Source: Zoogloea sp.
Lineage (GTDB): Bacteria > Pseudomonadota > Gammaproteobacteria > Burkholderiales > Rhodocyclaceae
NCBI RefSeq assembly: GCF_023150065.1
Contig: NZ_JAKLLN010000031.1
Location: 243-42,135, forward strand
DNA: 41,893 nt
Direction: 5' to 3'
Below are positions 22,855 through 36,582 of the stretch, piece after piece. Numbering within the stretch: position 1 is the stretch's first letter; each line of letters opens with the position of its first letter. The position numbers and the translations under genes were made by a program. The notes under the pieces are model-generated. The model worked only from the letters and a program-made list of their open reading frames with translations, was not told the DNA's origin and did no database searches.

Positions 22855-24783
22855 TCAATTTACCGGAAGATCGCCACGAATTCGGTGCTGCTCGTCGTGC
22901 CCCCGGCCGACCTTGCGGGTGAAGCCCACGCGGTCGAAGTATTCGAGGATCTGGATGGCCCGCTTGCGCCCCAGGCCGCTGTGGTCGCGAAAGGCAGCGG
23001 CCCGGATGCAGCCGTCTCCGTCCATCAGCTGGCTGGCGATGTGGCCCAGGCTGCGTACGGCGGAGGGGGCATAAAACAGGTCGCGAACCACCTGGCAGAT
23101 TTCGCCGCGGGCGGCGAGGCGTTTGAGGAGTTCGCGGGTCAGGGCTTCCGGTTCGCCGAGGCGGGTGGCGATGTCACGGACCCAGGGCGGCTCGAAGGGT
23201 TTTTCCAGCAGCCAGGGCAGGAGTTTTTCGGCACGCAGGCGATCGCGCTCATCCAGCTCGACCCGGTGCTCGGGCAGGTGCCAGGCGCCGCCGCTGCGGG
23301 CCAGACGGCCGGCGGCAAGCCAGGCGTCCAGCCACTCGGCAAAGGCGATGGCGGGGACGGCGGGGGCGACCATGCGGCGCAGGCGGTCGCGCTCGACACC
23401 CCGTTCGTCACCGTGTTGTTCGTGGTGCTGGGCGAGGCGGGCGGCGACCCGCCTGGCGAGGGCCTCCAGGGGCTGGCTGCCGATCAGCCAGCCGGCCCTT
23501 TCGCTATGGCAGGCGGTGGGCAGCAGGGCGACCAGGGTGTCGGGACGGCAGTTTTCGGCGGCGGCCAGCTGGCCGGCATCGAGACCCAGGGGTGCCCTGT
23601 TGAGCACGGCCTGCAGGCGTTCTGCCGGATCGGCGATGAGCTGGCTGGCCAGCACGGCGAGGCGCTCCGGTGCGCGCCGGTGACGTGCCGGGCCGAAGGG
23701 GTCGAGGATGCGTCCGCCGCCCAGGGTGTGCTGGCCGTGGCCGTCACGCAGCACCACCAGATCGCCCCGGCAGGCGTGCAGGGGGGCGTCGGCAAGCACT
23801 TGCGCGGGGCAGTTTCCGCCGGGGGGCAGGCCGGTCTTCTCGAGGGCCGCATCGAGCAGGGCGACCCGGCCGAGGAGGTGGCGGGTGCCGTGGTGGATCT
23901 GTACCACGGCGCCGTGGGCCAGGGCCCGGGGCGTATCGCTGGCGAGGTGCAGGTGGATGTCGAGGCGGGTGGCGGGTTGCAGCGTGGCCGCGCCCACCAG
24001 CCAGTCGCCACGCTTCACGTCGTCCACCGCCAGGCCGGCGAGGTTGAGGGCGCAGCGCTGGCCGGCATGGCCCTGACTGGCCTTGCGGTTCTGCACGTGC
24101 AGGCTGCGCACCCGGGCGGTCTTGCCGGCGGGGGCCAGGGTGACGGTGTCGCCCACGTTGATTTGCCCGGCGTGCACCGTGCCGGCCACGATGGTGCCGG
24201 CGCCGGAGAGGGTGAATACCCGGTCCACGGCGAGGCGGAATTCGCCCCCGACGCTGCGGGCGGGCATGGTTCGGGCCGCCTCGAGGAGATGGCTGCGCAG
24301 TGCGGCCACGCCGCTGCCGGTGATGGCCGACACCGGAAAGACCGGCGCTCCGGCCAGGGCGGTGGGGGCGAGCAGGGCCTGGATCTGGCCGGTGACTTCG
24401 GCGATGCGCTCGGGGCTGGCCCGGTCGGCCTTGGTGAGGGCCACCGCGCCATGGTCGAGACCGAGCAGCTCGAGGATCTGCAGGTGTTCGCGGGTCTGGG
24501 GCATGGGGCCGTCGTCGGCGGCTACCACCAGCAGGGCGAAATCCACCCCGCTGGCGCCGGCCAGCATGGTGGGGACGAATTTCTCGTGGCCGGGGACATC
24601 CACGAAGCCGAGCACCTGCTCCGGGTTGCCGTCGTCGGCGGCCAGGGGCAGGTAGGCGTAGCCGAGCTCTATGGTGATGCCGCGGCGCTTTTCCTCGGGC
24701 AGGCGGTCGGTGTCCACGCCGGTGAGGGCGTGGACCAGGGTGGTCTTGCCGTGGTCGATGTGGCCTGCGGTGCCGATCAGCAT
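22855..24783 (-). CDS. selB: Selenocysteine-specific elongation factor SelB
   Basis: 642 residues. The GTPase domain shows [14 protein letters not shown] at residue 7, [21 protein letters not shown] and the base-recognition ALTKAD. EF-Tu-like domains 2-3 follow, then four winged-helix repeats at the C-terminus ([33 protein letters not shown]) that bind the SECIS hairpin. SelB delivers Sec-tRNA to in-frame UGA codons, here the one in fdnG. Its ATG at 24783 overlaps the selA stop by 7 bp. tRNA-Sec lies 44 bp downstream. Confidence 0.97.
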   Translation of the reverse strand: MLIGTAGHIDHGKTTLVHALTGVDTDRLPEEKRRGITIELGYAYLPLAADDGNPEQVLGFVDVPGHEKFVPTMLAGASGVDFALLVVAADDGPMPQTREHLQILELLGLDHGAVALTKADRASPERIAEVTGQIQALLAPTALAGAPVFPVSAITGSGVAALRSHLLEAARTMPARSVGGEFRLAVDRVFTLSGAGTIVAGTVHAGQINVGDTVTLAPAGKTARVRSLHVQNRKASQGHAGQRCALNLAGLAVDDVKRGDWLVGAATLQPATRLDIHLHLASDTPRALAHGAVVQIHHGTRHLLGRVALLDAALEKTGLPPGGNCPAQVLADAPLHACRGDLVVLRDGHGQHTLGGGRILDPFGPARHRRAPERLAVLASQLIADPAERLQAVLNRAPLGLDAGQLAAAENCRPDTLVALLPTACHSERAGWLIGSQPLEALARRVAARLAQHHEQHGDERGVERDRLRRMVAPAVPAIAFAEWLDAWLAAGRLARSGGAWHLPEHRVELDERDRLRAEKLLPWLLEKPFEPPWVRDIATRLGEPEALTRELLKRLAARGEICQVVRDLFYAPSAVRSLGHIASQLMDGDGCIRAAAFRDHSGLGRKRAIQILEYFDRVGFTRKVGRGHDEQHRIRGDLPVN

Positions 24784-26204
24784 GGGGCGAAACCGGCCTG
24801 GAACTGGGTGAGGAAGGCGGCCTCGTCGCCGGGGGGGAGGCAGCGCAGGTCCAGGTGCAGGGCCTTGTCGGCGATGCGCCCGATGACCGGCACCGGCAGG
24901 CCGCGCAGGGCCGCTTCGAGCTTGTTGAGCACACCACCCTTGCGGCCCTGGGGGCGGAACACCAGCCCGGCGGAGGGCAGGCGATCCACCGGCAGGCTGC
25001 CGGAGCCGATCTGGGACAGCATGGGTTCGATGCTGACGCTGAGGGGCCAGCCGGCCAGGGCGGTGGCCACGGGAGCATGCAGACGTTCAGCCTGGGTGAG
25101 CATGGCGTCCCGCGGGCGGGTGAGCAGGTGCAGGGTGCTCAGGCGTTCGGCCAGGGTGTCCGGGTCGCGGTACAGGCGCAGCACGGCTTCGAGGCCGGCG
25201 AGGGTGATCTTGCCGACCCGCAGGGCGCGCTTGAGGGGGTTCTTCTTGATCCTGGTGATGAGGTCCTTGCGGCCGACCAGGATGCCGGCCTGGGGGCCGC
25301 CCAGCAGCTTGTCGCCGGAGAAGCTGACCAGATCGGCGCCGTTGGCGATGGCCTCCCGGGGGGTGGGCTCGTGGGGCAGGCCCCAGCGTTCCAGGTCGGT
25401 GAGGGTGCCGCTGCCCAGGTCTTCGACAAAGGGCAGGCCGCGGGCGTGGGCGATGCGGGCCATGTCGGCCTGGCCGACGCTGGCGGTGAAGCCCTCGACG
25501 GCGTAGTTGCTGGTGTGGATCTTCATCAGCAGGCCGGTACGGGGGCCGATGGCTTCCTCGAAATCCCGGGGGTGGGTGCGATTGGTGCAGCCCACCTCCA
25601 CCAGCCGGGCGCCGGCGCGCTTCATGATGTCGGGCACCCGGAAGGCGCCGCCGATCTCCACCAGCTCGCCCCGGGAGACGATGACCTCCTTGCGTTGGGC
25701 CAGGGTGTTGAGGAGCAGGAAGACGGCGGCGGCGTTGTTGTTGACCACGGTGGCGGCTTCGGCGCCGGTGAGTTCGCGCAGCAGGTCGTTGACCACGTCG
25801 TCCCGGTCGCCGCGGCCGCCTGTGTCCACTTCGTATTCCAGGGCGCAGGGGGAGCGGGCGGCCTCCACCATGGCGGCGATGGCCTCCTCGGGCAGCACGG
25901 CGCGGCCGAGGTTGGTGTGGAGCACGGTGCCGGTGAGGTTGAAGACGCGCTTCAGCCGGGGGGTGGCGCGGGCCGTGAGGCGGGCTTCGGCGCCCCGGAG
26001 CAGGCCGCCGGGGTCAGGGGCGGCATGTCCTTCGCCAATCTGCTGGCGGGCGGTCGCGAGGACTGCCCGCAGCACCTGGGTGGTTTCGCTGCGGCCATGG
26101 GCCTCGATGAGGCCGGGGGCGGCGGCGAGAAGTCGGTCGAGACTGGGCAGGGCGCGGTAGGCGGTGCTGTCGTCGGACGTGGTGCCATGGACCATGGACG
26201 CCAT
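24777..26204 (-). CDS. selA: L-seryl-tRNA(Sec) selenium transferase SelA
   Basis: 475 residues (E. coli SelA 463). Features: [57 protein letters not shown] and the PLP lysine Lys299 in [14 protein letters not shown]. SelA converts seryl-tRNA-Sec to selenocysteyl-tRNA using selenophosphate; the selD gene that makes selenophosphate is not in the window. I start at ATG 26204, which follows a TAGGAGA site; an upstream frame (38 codons) overlaps fdhE and is not SelA-like. selA and selB overlap and fdhE is 13 bp upstream, so an fdhE-selA-selB transcript is likely. Confidence 0.97.
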   Translation of the reverse strand: MASMVHGTTSDDSTAYRALPSLDRLLAAAPGLIEAHGRSETTQVLRAVLATARQQIGEGHAAPDPGGLLRGAEARLTARATPRLKRVFNLTGTVLHTNLGRAVLPEEAIAAMVEAARSPCALEYEVDTGGRGDRDDVVNDLLRELTGAEAATVVNNNAAAVFLLLNTLAQRKEVIVSRGELVEIGGAFRVPDIMKRAGARLVEVGCTNRTHPRDFEEAIGPRTGLLMKIHTSNYAVEGFTASVGQADMARIAHARGLPFVEDLGSGTLTDLERWGLPHEPTPREAIANGADLVSFSGDKLLGGPQAGILVGRKDLITRIKKNPLKRALRVGKITLAGLEAVLRLYRDPDTLAERLSTLHLLTRPRDAMLTQAERLHAPVATALAGWPLSVSIEPMLSQIGSGSLPVDRLPSAGLVFRPQGRKGGVLNKLEAALRGLPVPVIGRIADKALHLDLRCLPPGDEAAFLTQFQAGFAPC

Positions 26205-26217
26205 CGTGGGGAGTCTC

Positions 26218-27150
26218 CTAGGGGGTGAACAGGAACAGGTTGCGGCCGGCCCGGTGGAAGCCGGCTTCATCCACCAGCATGTCGAGGGCCAGGGTGGCGA
26301 GGTCATCGGCGAAGGCATCCACCAGCGGGTCCTTTTCCATGGACACGATCTTCAGGCTGGCGTGGCATTCGGGGCAGGTTTCGGCCTTGACGCCGGGGTG
26401 CACGGCACCCTGCCGGCCTTCGAGGCTCTGGTAGCTGATGCCCTTGGTGTTGTGGCAGGGCACGCACTTGATGCGGGTGACGTGCCATTCGCAGGCGCAC
26501 AGGCTGCAGGTGGCGTAGCGCACGCCGTGGCCGGCGTCGCCGATGCGCACGATGGAGGCCACCGGGTGGGCACCGCAGGCCGGGCACAGGCTGTCTTCGA
26601 AGCCGGCGGGGATGTCGCTTTCGGCGATGGTCAGGGCGCGGGCTGTCCACGTGACCTGCAGGGCGGCGCCGACGAGGGGGGCGAGGGCCAGTTCGATGAC
26701 GGTGTCGGGTGCTTCCTCGCAGCGCAGGATGCTGCGGGCCAGTTCGTCCATGGCGCTGCGCTCCAGCCCGGGCAGGCTCAGCAGGGCCGATTGCAGCACC
26801 GGCGGGGCGTAGGCGTCGAGGGCGGTGGCGAGGTGCTGGAGCACGCCGAACCAGGCCTCCGGCAGCTCGCCGCCCTGGGCGTCGAGGGGCGGCATGCCGT
26901 GCTCGCGGCAGCGCTTGAGCAGGGCGGCGTCGGGGCGGGCGGTGAGGGGGCGCAGGCGCTCCAGTTCCTGCTGCTGGAGGTCGGCGATGCGCGCGCAGAA
27001 GAGCAGGAAGTCCGCCATGGCGTGGTCGCCGGCCAGGGCTCGCAGGCGCTCGGCGCGGTTGGCAAAGACCCAGGTGGAGGGGAGCCGGTTGGGGCTGTCT
27101 TCACCGACGGTCTGGGTGGCGATTTCTTCGGGACTGAGCAATGTCTGCAT
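26218..27150 (-). CDS. fdhE: Formate dehydrogenase accessory protein FdhE
   Basis: 310 residues (about 309 in E. coli). The C-terminal half has four Cys pairs typical of FdhE rubredoxin-like domains: [20 protein letters not shown] and CPEC. FdhE binds the Tat-exported catalytic subunit and is needed to assemble active formate dehydrogenase. The start at 27150 ([16 protein letters not shown]) matches the family; an in-frame upstream extension is Pro-rich and lies in the gap after fdnI. It is 109 bp downstream of fdnI. Confidence 0.94.
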   Translation of the reverse strand: MQTLLSPEEIATQTVGEDSPNRLPSTWVFANRAERLRALAGDHAMADFLLFCARIADLQQQELERLRPLTARPDAALLKRCREHGMPPLDAQGGELPEAWFGVLQHLATALDAYAPPVLQSALLSLPGLERSAMDELARSILRCEEAPDTVIELALAPLVGAALQVTWTARALTIAESDIPAGFEDSLCPACGAHPVASIVRIGDAGHGVRYATCSLCACEWHVTRIKCVPCHNTKGISYQSLEGRQGAVHPGVKAETCPECHASLKIVSMEKDPLVDAFADDLATLALDMLVDEAGFHRAGRNLFLFTP

Positions 27151-27259
27151 GGCGTTCCAGAAAGGGCTTCGGGGCCCGGGCGCAGGCATTGCCTGACGGG
27201 CTCCGGGCGCCGGGAATTCGGGTGGCGGGGGCACCAGATCGGGCCCCCGCCGGGTTGTG

Positions 27260-27886
27260 CTACTTGCCGGTCACCTGGCGATACCAGGCCCGGTGATGCT
27301 GCTTGGCCCAGGCGCGGGTCACGGTGCCGTAGAGCATGGCCCGGATGGTGCCCCGGACCCAGATGGCGGCATACACGTGGACGATGATCGCAATGATCAT
27401 CACCGTGGCAAAGACCGCATGCAGCACGGCGCCGGTGCGGATCACGCCGATGGGGAAGTAGTGGGAGAAGTACGCCCGCCAGATGATGATGCCGGATACG
27501 AAGAGCACCAGCATGGCCAGGCCGAGGAACCAGAACAGCAGCTTCTGCCCCCCGTTGTACTTGCCCATCTCCGGCATGTTGTGGTCGTCGCCATCCACCA
27601 TCTCCTTCGCCCGCTTGACCCACTCCCAGTCGGTGTCGGTCATGTGGTTGAGGCGCTTGAAGCGGAAGAACATCACCACGAAGAACAGCATCATCACCAC
27701 CCCGATGAAGGGATGGAGGATGCGGGTCCACACCCCGCCACCAAACAGGCTGGTGAGGGGGAACAGGGCCGGGTGGAACAGAGCCATGCCGGAGAGCGCG
27801 AGCAGGATGAAGCAGATGCCCGTGACCCAGTGGTTGGCCCTCTCGGACGCGTTGTAGCGTTGCAGGTCGGACGGATCACGGATCAT
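27260..27886 (-). CDS. fdnI: Formate dehydrogenase gamma subunit (cytochrome b556)
   Basis: 208 residues (FdnI 217). Four membrane helices with candidate haem-ligand histidines: [18 protein letters not shown] in helix 1, [33 protein letters not shown] near the C-terminus. The subunit anchors the periplasmic FdnGH dimer and passes electrons from formate to the quinone pool. Start ATG 27886 overlaps the fdnH stop (ATGA). The final segment [17 protein letters not shown] is typical of the family. Confidence 0.95.
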   Translation of the reverse strand: MIRDPSDLQRYNASERANHWVTGICFILLALSGMALFHPALFPLTSLFGGGVWTRILHPFIGVVMMLFFVVMFFRFKRLNHMTDTDWEWVKRAKEMVDGDDHNMPEMGKYNGGQKLLFWFLGLAMLVLFVSGIIIWRAYFSHYFPIGVIRTGAVLHAVFATVMIIAIIVHVYAAIWVRGTIRAMLYGTVTRAWAKQHHRAWYRQVTGK

Positions 27887-28779
27887 TTTTCGGCCTCCAG
27901 TTCCTTTTCGACTTCGGCTTCGATCTCCTTGGAGACTTCGTTCGGGCCCTTCATCACGTAGTGGAAGAGGCCGCCCAGGGCCGCGGCGGCGATGCCGGCC
28001 ATGGCCAGGGGCTTGGCGAAGCCCTTCCACAGGGAGACGGTGGGCGCGATCGTCGGGTCGGCGGGCAGACCGCTGTACAGGCCCGGCTTGTCGGCGTGGT
28101 TGAGCACATACATGACGTGGGTGCCGCCCACACCGGCCGGGTCGTACAGGCCGGCGTTCTTGAAACCCCGCTCCTTGAGCTCGGTGATGCGCTCGTCGGC
28201 CAGCTCCTTCATGTCCTCCTTCGAGCCGAAGCTGATGGAGCCCGTCGGGCAGACCTTGACGCAGGCCGGCTCCAGGCCGACCGCAACGCGGTCGGAGCAC
28301 AGGGTGCACTTGTAGGCCTTGCTGTCCTTCTGGGAGATGCGCGGGACGTTGAAGGGACAGCCGGTCACGCAGTAGCCGCAGCCGATGCAGTTTTCCTGGT
28401 GGAAATCCACGATGCCGTTGGCGTACTTGATGATGGCGCCGGGGGATGGGCAGGCCTTGAGGCAACCCGGGTCCTCGCAGTGCATGCAGCCGTCCTTGCG
28501 GATCAGCCACTCGAGGCCCCGTTCCTCCGATTCCACTTCGGCGTAGCGCATGACCGTCCAGGAGTTGGCGGTCATGTCCGTGGGGTTGTCATAGGTGCCG
28601 CCGCAGCTCCCGACCTCCTCGTGGAGGTCGTTCCACTGGATGCACGCCACCTGGCAGGCCTTGCAGCCGATGCACTTGGAGACGTCGATGAGCTTGGCGA
28701 CCTCTAGGGTCTTGCGTGCCTGGGGCGATTCGGTCGTGGTGGCCGAGCGCTTGGCGATGTCAAGTGATTGCAGTGCCAT
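27883..28779 (-). CDS. fdnH: Formate dehydrogenase iron-sulfur (beta) subunit
   Basis: 298 residues. Four [4Fe-4S] motifs are visible: [35 protein letters not shown] and CTLCSDRV...ACVKVC. A single C-terminal membrane helix (about 255-275, [19 protein letters not shown]) anchors it and the acidic tail follows. It carries electrons from the molybdenum/Sec centre of FdnG to haem in FdnI. It follows fdnG by 10 bp and overlaps fdnI. E. coli FdnH is 294 residues. Confidence 0.96.
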   Translation of the reverse strand: MALQSLDIAKRSATTTESPQARKTLEVAKLIDVSKCIGCKACQVACIQWNDLHEEVGSCGGTYDNPTDMTANSWTVMRYAEVESEERGLEWLIRKDGCMHCEDPGCLKACPSPGAIIKYANGIVDFHQENCIGCGYCVTGCPFNVPRISQKDSKAYKCTLCSDRVAVGLEPACVKVCPTGSISFGSKEDMKELADERITELKERGFKNAGLYDPAGVGGTHVMYVLNHADKPGLYSGLPADPTIAPTVSLWKGFAKPLAMAGIAAAALGGLFHYVMKGPNEVSKEIEAEVEKELEAEK

Positions 28780-28789
28780 GGCGATCTCC

Positions 28790-31700
28790 TCAGGCTTTCT
28801 CGACGTTGACCAGGAAGGACTTGAACTCCGGCGTCTGGGTGTTCCCGTCTCCCACGAAAGGCGTCAGGGTGTTGGTGATGAAGCCGTTCTTGGCCACACC
28901 CTTGAAGCCCCAGTGGAGCGGGATCCCGACGTGGTGGACTGTCTTTCCGTCGACCTTGAGGGGTTTGATGCGCTTGGTCACCACCGCCACGGCCTTGATA
29001 TAGCCCCGGTTGGAGCTCACCTTGACCTTGTCGCCGGCCCGGATGCCCTTCTCCGCGGCCAGTGCCTCGCCGATCTCGACGAACTGTTCCGGCTGGATCA
29101 CGGCATTGGAATGCACGTGCTTGGTCCAGTAGTGGAAGTGCTCGGTGAGCCGGTAGGTGGTGGCGGCGTAGGGGAAATCCTTGGCCGTGCCGAAGGCCTC
29201 CATGTCGCCCTTGAACACCCGCGCGGCCGGGTTGGACGTGGCCTTGGGGTTGTTGCGGTGCATGGGGTTCACACCGATGGGCGTCTCGAAGGGCTCGTAG
29301 TGCTCGGGGAAGGGGCCTTCGTTCATCATGCCGCGGGCAAAGAAGCGGGCGATGCCCTCGGGGTTCATGATGAAGGGGCCCATGCCGTCTTCGGGGGCGG
29401 AGTCCACCTTGAAGTCGGGCACGTCGGAGCCCACCCACTTGCTCTGGGCAGCATCCCACCACACCTGCTTGCGCTTGGCATCCCAGGGCTTGCCGGCCGG
29501 ATCGGCCGCCGCGCGGTTGTAAAGGATGCGCCGGTTGGCCGGCCAGGCGAAGGACCAGTTGAGGGTCTGGCCGTTGTGGTAGGGGTCGGCGTTGTCACGC
29601 CGGGCCATCATGTTGCCCTTCTCGGTCCAGGCGCCGGAGAAGATCCAGCAGCCACAGGCCGTGGAGCCGTCGTCACGCAGCTGGGCGAAGCCGTCGAGCA
29701 GTTCGCCGCCCTTCTTGATGAGCTTGGTCGGGTCCTTCGGGTCGGCCAGATCGGTCAGGGCCTTGCCGTTGTATTCCTTGGCCAGCTCTTCGGGTGAGGG
29801 CTCGTAGGGCACCTTGTAGGGCCACGACAGGTTGAGGATGGGGTCCGGGAAGGCGCCGCCGTCCTTCTTGTACATGTCGCGCAGGCGCAGGAACAGGCCC
29901 GCCATGATCTCGGGGTCGGTCTTGGCGTCACCGGGGGGCTCGGCGCCCTTCCAGTGCCACTGCAGCCAGCGCCCGGAGTTGACGATGGCGCCGTCTTCCT
30001 CGGCAAAGCAGGTCGTGGGCAGGCGGAACACCGTGGTCTGGATCTTGGCCGGGTCCACGTCGTTGAATTCGCCGTAGTTCTGCCAGAACTCGGAGGTCTC
30101 GGTGGCCAGCGGGTCCATGATGACCAGGTACTTGAGCTTGGCCAGGGCTGCGCTCACCTTCGCCTTATTGGGGAAGGAGTTGAGGGGGTTGAAGCCCTGG
30201 GCGATGTAGCCGTTCATCTTGCCCTGGTGCATCAGCTCGAAGACCTGCAGCACGTCGTAGGTCTTGTCCAGCTTGGGCAGGTAGTCGAAGGCCCAGTTGT
30301 TCTCCTTGGTCGCCGCTGCGCCATACCAGGCCTTCATCAGGCTGACGTGGAACTTGCCGTAGTTCTGCCAGTAGGAGAGCTGCCCCGGGCGCATGGGCTT
30401 GGGCGCGCGCTTGGCGATGTAGGCGTCGTAGTCGGTCTCCTTCTCGCCCGGCAGGGTCATGTAGCCCGGCAGCAGGTTGGAGAGCAGGCCCAGGTCGGTG
30501 AGGCCCTGGATGTTGGAGTGACCACGCAGGGCGTTCACGCCGCCCCCGGCCCGGCCGATGTTGCCGAGCAGCAGCTGCACCATGGCGGCGGTGCGGATGA
30601 TCTGCGAACCCGTGGAGTGCTGGGTCCAGCCCAGGGCGTACAGGATGGTCATCACCCGGTCCGGGGTGTGGCTGGAGGCGAGCAGCTCGGCCACCTGCAG
30701 GAACTTGTCCTTGGGTGTACCGCAGATGTTCTCCACCACTTCCGGGGTGTAGCGGCTGAAGTGGGCCTTCATCAGGTTCCACACGCAGCGCGGGTTTTCC
30801 AGGCTGGGGTCGGTCTTGACGAAGCCGTCCTCGCCCATCTGGTAGTCCCAGGTGGACTTGTCGTACTTGCGCTTTTCCGGGTCGTAGCCCGAGAAGAAGC
30901 CGTCCGCAAAGGCGAACTCCTCCTTCACCAGGAAGCTCATGTCGGTGTAGGACTTGATGTAGTCCATGTGCACCTTGTTGTTGGTGATCAGGTAGTGGAT
31001 CACCCCGCCCAGGAAGGCGATGTCGGTGCCGGTGCGGATGGGCGCATAGAGGTCGGCCATCGCGGCGGAGCGCGTGAAACGCGGATCTACGACCACGAGG
31101 CGGGCCTTGTTCTTGGCCTTCGCTTCGGTCACCCATTTGAAGCCGCAGGGGTGGGCTTCGGCGGCGTTTCCGCCCATGATCAGGATCACGTCCGCATTCT
31201 TGATGTCGGTCCAGTGATTGGTCATGGCACCGCGGCCATACGTCGGGGCAAGACTTGCCACCGTCGGGCCGTGTCAGACACGCGCTTGGTTATCGAATGC
31301 GAGCATTCCCAGGTTGCGCACCACCTTGTGGGTGATGTAGCCGGCCTCGTTGCTGGAGGCGGAGGCGGCGAGGAAACCGGTGGTGAGCCAGCGGTTAACC
31401 GTCACGCCATCGGCGTTCTTGGCGACGAAATTGGCGTCGCGGTCTTCCTTCATCAGCTTGGCGATACGGGTGAAGGCCTCGTCCCAGCCGATGCGCTTCC
31501 ATTCCTTGGTGCCGGGCTCGCGCACTTCCGGGTACTTGAGCCGGTTCTTGCTGTGCACGAAGTCGAGCAGGCCGGCGCCCTTGGGGCACAGGGTGCCGCG
31601 ATTGACCGGGTGATCCGGATCGCCCTCGATGTGGATGATCTCGGAGTGGGCGTTCTTGGCCCTGTCGCCGAGGCTGTACAGGATGATGCCGCAACCGACC

Positions 31701-31861
31701 GAACAGTACGGACAGGTGTTGCGCGTTTCCGTGGTGCGCGCGAGCTTGAAGGTGCGAACTTCGGCGAGGGCCGCGGTGGGCGAAAAGCCCATCGCGACCA
31801 GACTCGAACCGGTCAAGCCCCCGGCGGCCACCTTGAAGAACTGGCGCCGTGAGAGTTGCAT
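28790..31861 (-). CDS. fdnG: Formate dehydrogenase alpha subunit, selenocysteine-containing
   Basis: 1023 residues read through an in-frame TGA. It starts [20 protein letters not shown] (Tat signal), then the [4Fe-4S] site CPYCSVGCG, then FDNQARV[11 protein letters not shown] with Sec196 from TGA at 31276-31274. E. coli FdnG also has Sec at 196 and is 1015 residues. After the TGA the protein continues with [19 protein letters not shown] and the bis-MGD-binding domains to FLVNVEKA. A gene finder without Sec would split it at 31274. It oxidises formate to CO2 in the periplasm. GGGGAAG precedes the ATG. A SECIS hairpin follows the TGA, and a sigma54 promoter is at 31910-31926. Confidence 0.97.
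31240..31276 (-). promoter_or_regulatory. SECIS element and Sec-UGA of fdnG
   Basis: The TGA at 31276-31274 is followed by CACGGCCC, as in E. coli fdnG and fdhF. A hairpin follows with stem GGCAA/TTGCC (31259-31247) and apical GUC, close to the GGUCU apex bound by SelB. The outer stem is imperfect. Confidence 0.8.
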
Positions 31862-31909
31862 GGTGATTCTTCCCCCTTGTGGTGTTGTTGAAGAACGGTC
31901 TGAATGATC

Positions 31910-31926
31910 TGCAAGCTCCGAGCCAA
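31910..31926 (-). promoter_or_regulatory. Sigma54 (-24/-12) promoter of fdnGHI
   Basis: On the minus strand TTGGCTCGGAGCTTGCA matches the consensus YTGGCACGRNNNTTGCW with one mismatch, and the GG-N10-GC spacing is exact. The predicted start is near 31899, about 38 nt before the fdnG ATG. Confidence 0.8.
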
Positions 31927-31942
31927 GAGGCGTGGGCATAGG

Positions 31943-31955
31943 AATCAATGGCTTG
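31943..31955. promoter_or_regulatory. IHF-binding consensus between activator site and sigma54 promoter
   Basis: AATCAATGGCTTG is a perfect match to WATCAANNNNTTR. It lies between the -24/-12 element and the upstream palindromes, where IHF bends DNA in sigma54 promoters. Confidence 0.65.
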
Positions 31956-31977
31956 AATGAGCGCATTGGGAAATATC

Positions 31978-32012
31978 GGGACATTTTGTCCATGGGCTGG
32001 ACAAAATGTCCC
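31978..32012. promoter_or_regulatory. Upstream activator sequence: tandem GGACA-N3-TGTCC palindromes
   Basis: Two 13-bp palindromes, GGACATTTTGTCC (31979-31991) and GGACAAAATGTCC (31999-32011), are centred 20 bp (two helical turns) apart. Together they form a perfect 14-bp inverted repeat with a 7-bp spacer. They sit about 85 and 105 bp upstream of the predicted start and are the expected binding sites of the NtrC-type regulator at 34420-35796. Confidence 0.7.
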
Positions 32013-32033
32013 ATCCTTCCGGGGGCGGCCCCG

Positions 32034-32205
32034 GCGGCGCAGCGCTGCTGCGCGCCGAGGACGCCAAGTTCACCTCCCGCTTCATCACCGCCAGCGACAA
32101 CATCAAGAGCTTTGCCGACCTGAAGGGCAAGACCTTCGCCTTCGGTGCGCCCTCCTCCACCTCGGGCCACCTGATGCCGCGCTACTTCCTGCCCCCGGAG
32201 ACCTC
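32034..32205 (+). pseudogene. Fragment of a PhnD-like periplasmic binding protein
   Basis: In the plus-strand frame (ORF from 32006) residues FTSRFITASDNIKSFADLKG and KTFAFGAPSSTSGHLMPRYF match the central part of PhnD-like phosphate/phosphonate-type binding proteins. Both the N-terminal lobe and everything after MPRYFL are missing, and the open frame then runs into antisense of the sensor kinase gene. It is about 55 codons of a family of about 290 residues, so a remnant. PhnD-like proteins sometimes partner sensor kinases; the fragment lies next to one here. Confidence 0.6.
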
Positions 32206-32279
32206 GCCGGAGTTTCTGCTGCTGCTGGGCAGGGCCACCGTGGAGAACCTGGCCATGCTGCTGATGGTCGTGGATGGGG

Positions 32280-34397
<2,118 letters not shown>

Positions 34398-34419
34398 GGG
34401 CGGCCTGCCGTGCGGGGGC

Positions 34420-35796
<1,377 letters not shown>

Positions 35797-35843
35797 GCGC
35801 ACGATTTAACCACGGTCACCGGGGGTCCGGGGCCTGACACGTC

Positions 35844-35863
35844 GCCACGCTACGCAGCGTGGC
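35844..35863. terminator. Perfect hairpin between the regulator and DUF2058 genes
   Basis: GCCACGCT (35844-35851), ACGC loop, AGCGTGGC (35856-35863). An 8-bp perfect stem right after the DUF2058 stop, without a T run. It may reduce read-through into the two-component genes. Confidence 0.4.
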
Positions 35864-35871
35864 ACGCAGCA

Positions 35872-36414
35872 TCACCACATCAGGTCGTCGGGCACCTTGA
35901 AGTCGGCGTAGGGATCGTCCTCGGCCGGTGCTTCGGCCTGCTTCACGTACACCACCCGGGCCGGGTCGCGCTCGGCGATCTTGTTGCCGATGGCCCGGGG
36001 CAGCAGCTCGGCCGATTCGCCCTGGCAGACGATCACCAGATGCCCGGCGGCGATGTGATCGCGCACCTGGGCCGACACGAACATGCGCTTGATCTTGTTG
36101 TCGTGGGTGTAGTTGTAGGCCACCTCGGCCGCGCCCCGGGTGAGCTTGGCCTGCTTGTGCTGCTGGATCATCTGCACGATCTGCGCCTCGATGGCCTTCT
36201 GGCGCGCGGCCGCGTCGCGCTGGGCGTTGAGCTCCCGCGCCCGCTCGGCCTGCTGGCGCTGGATCTCCTGGGCGGCCAGCTTGGCCTCGTCCACCGTCTG
36301 TACCCCGGCCTTGCGGTCGAGCTTCTGCTGGCGTGACTTGTCCTGGTTGAGCTGCTTGGCCTTGCCCTTGCTGACCAGGCCGGCCTTCATGAACTGATCC
36401 TGCAACGACGCCAT
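35872..36414 (-). CDS. DUF2058 family protein (YaiL-like)
   Basis: 180 residues. The family opening ASLQDQFMKAGLVSKGKAKQ is followed by a long basic coiled coil (about 25-85: EIQRQQAERARELNAQRDAA) and the C-terminal domain YNYTHDNKIKRMFVSAQVRD. YaiL proteins are small nucleoprotein-like proteins, often described as RNA- or polysome-associated; function is not settled. A GGAGAT site precedes the ATG at 36414, and the 32-codon upstream extension is not conserved. Transcribed toward the response regulator gene. Confidence 0.88.
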   Translation of the reverse strand: MASLQDQFMKAGLVSKGKAKQLNQDKSRQQKLDRKAGVQTVDEAKLAAQEIQRQQAERARELNAQRDAAARQKAIEAQIVQMIQQHKQAKLTRGAAEVAYNYTHDNKIKRMFVSAQVRDHIAAGHLVIVCQGESAELLPRAIGNKIAERDPARVVYVKQAEAPAEDDPYADFKVPDDLMW

Positions 36415-36582
36415 GGGCGTATCTCCGTGATGGTTGGGTGCGGGCTGCTGCCGCGGCCGGGAAGCGGAGGATAGCAAGCGGCAAATCACTGCGCACGCAT
36501 TGATGACCACCCGCGGCAGCCCCTAGACTGCCGGCATCACCCCACACGCTGCCCGGCGCCAGGCCCGGGCAAGGAAAGCTCC

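Noticed and set aside
22885-25506. 873-codon plus-strand open frame
   Set aside because: Antisense of selB and selA; Gly/Ala/Gln-rich and without a family signature. Length comes from high GC.
31274-31276. TGA in fdnG as a nonsense mutation or frameshift
   Set aside because: It is at the conserved Sec position with the expected sequence on both sides, a SECIS hairpin, and selA, selB and tRNA-Sec nearby.
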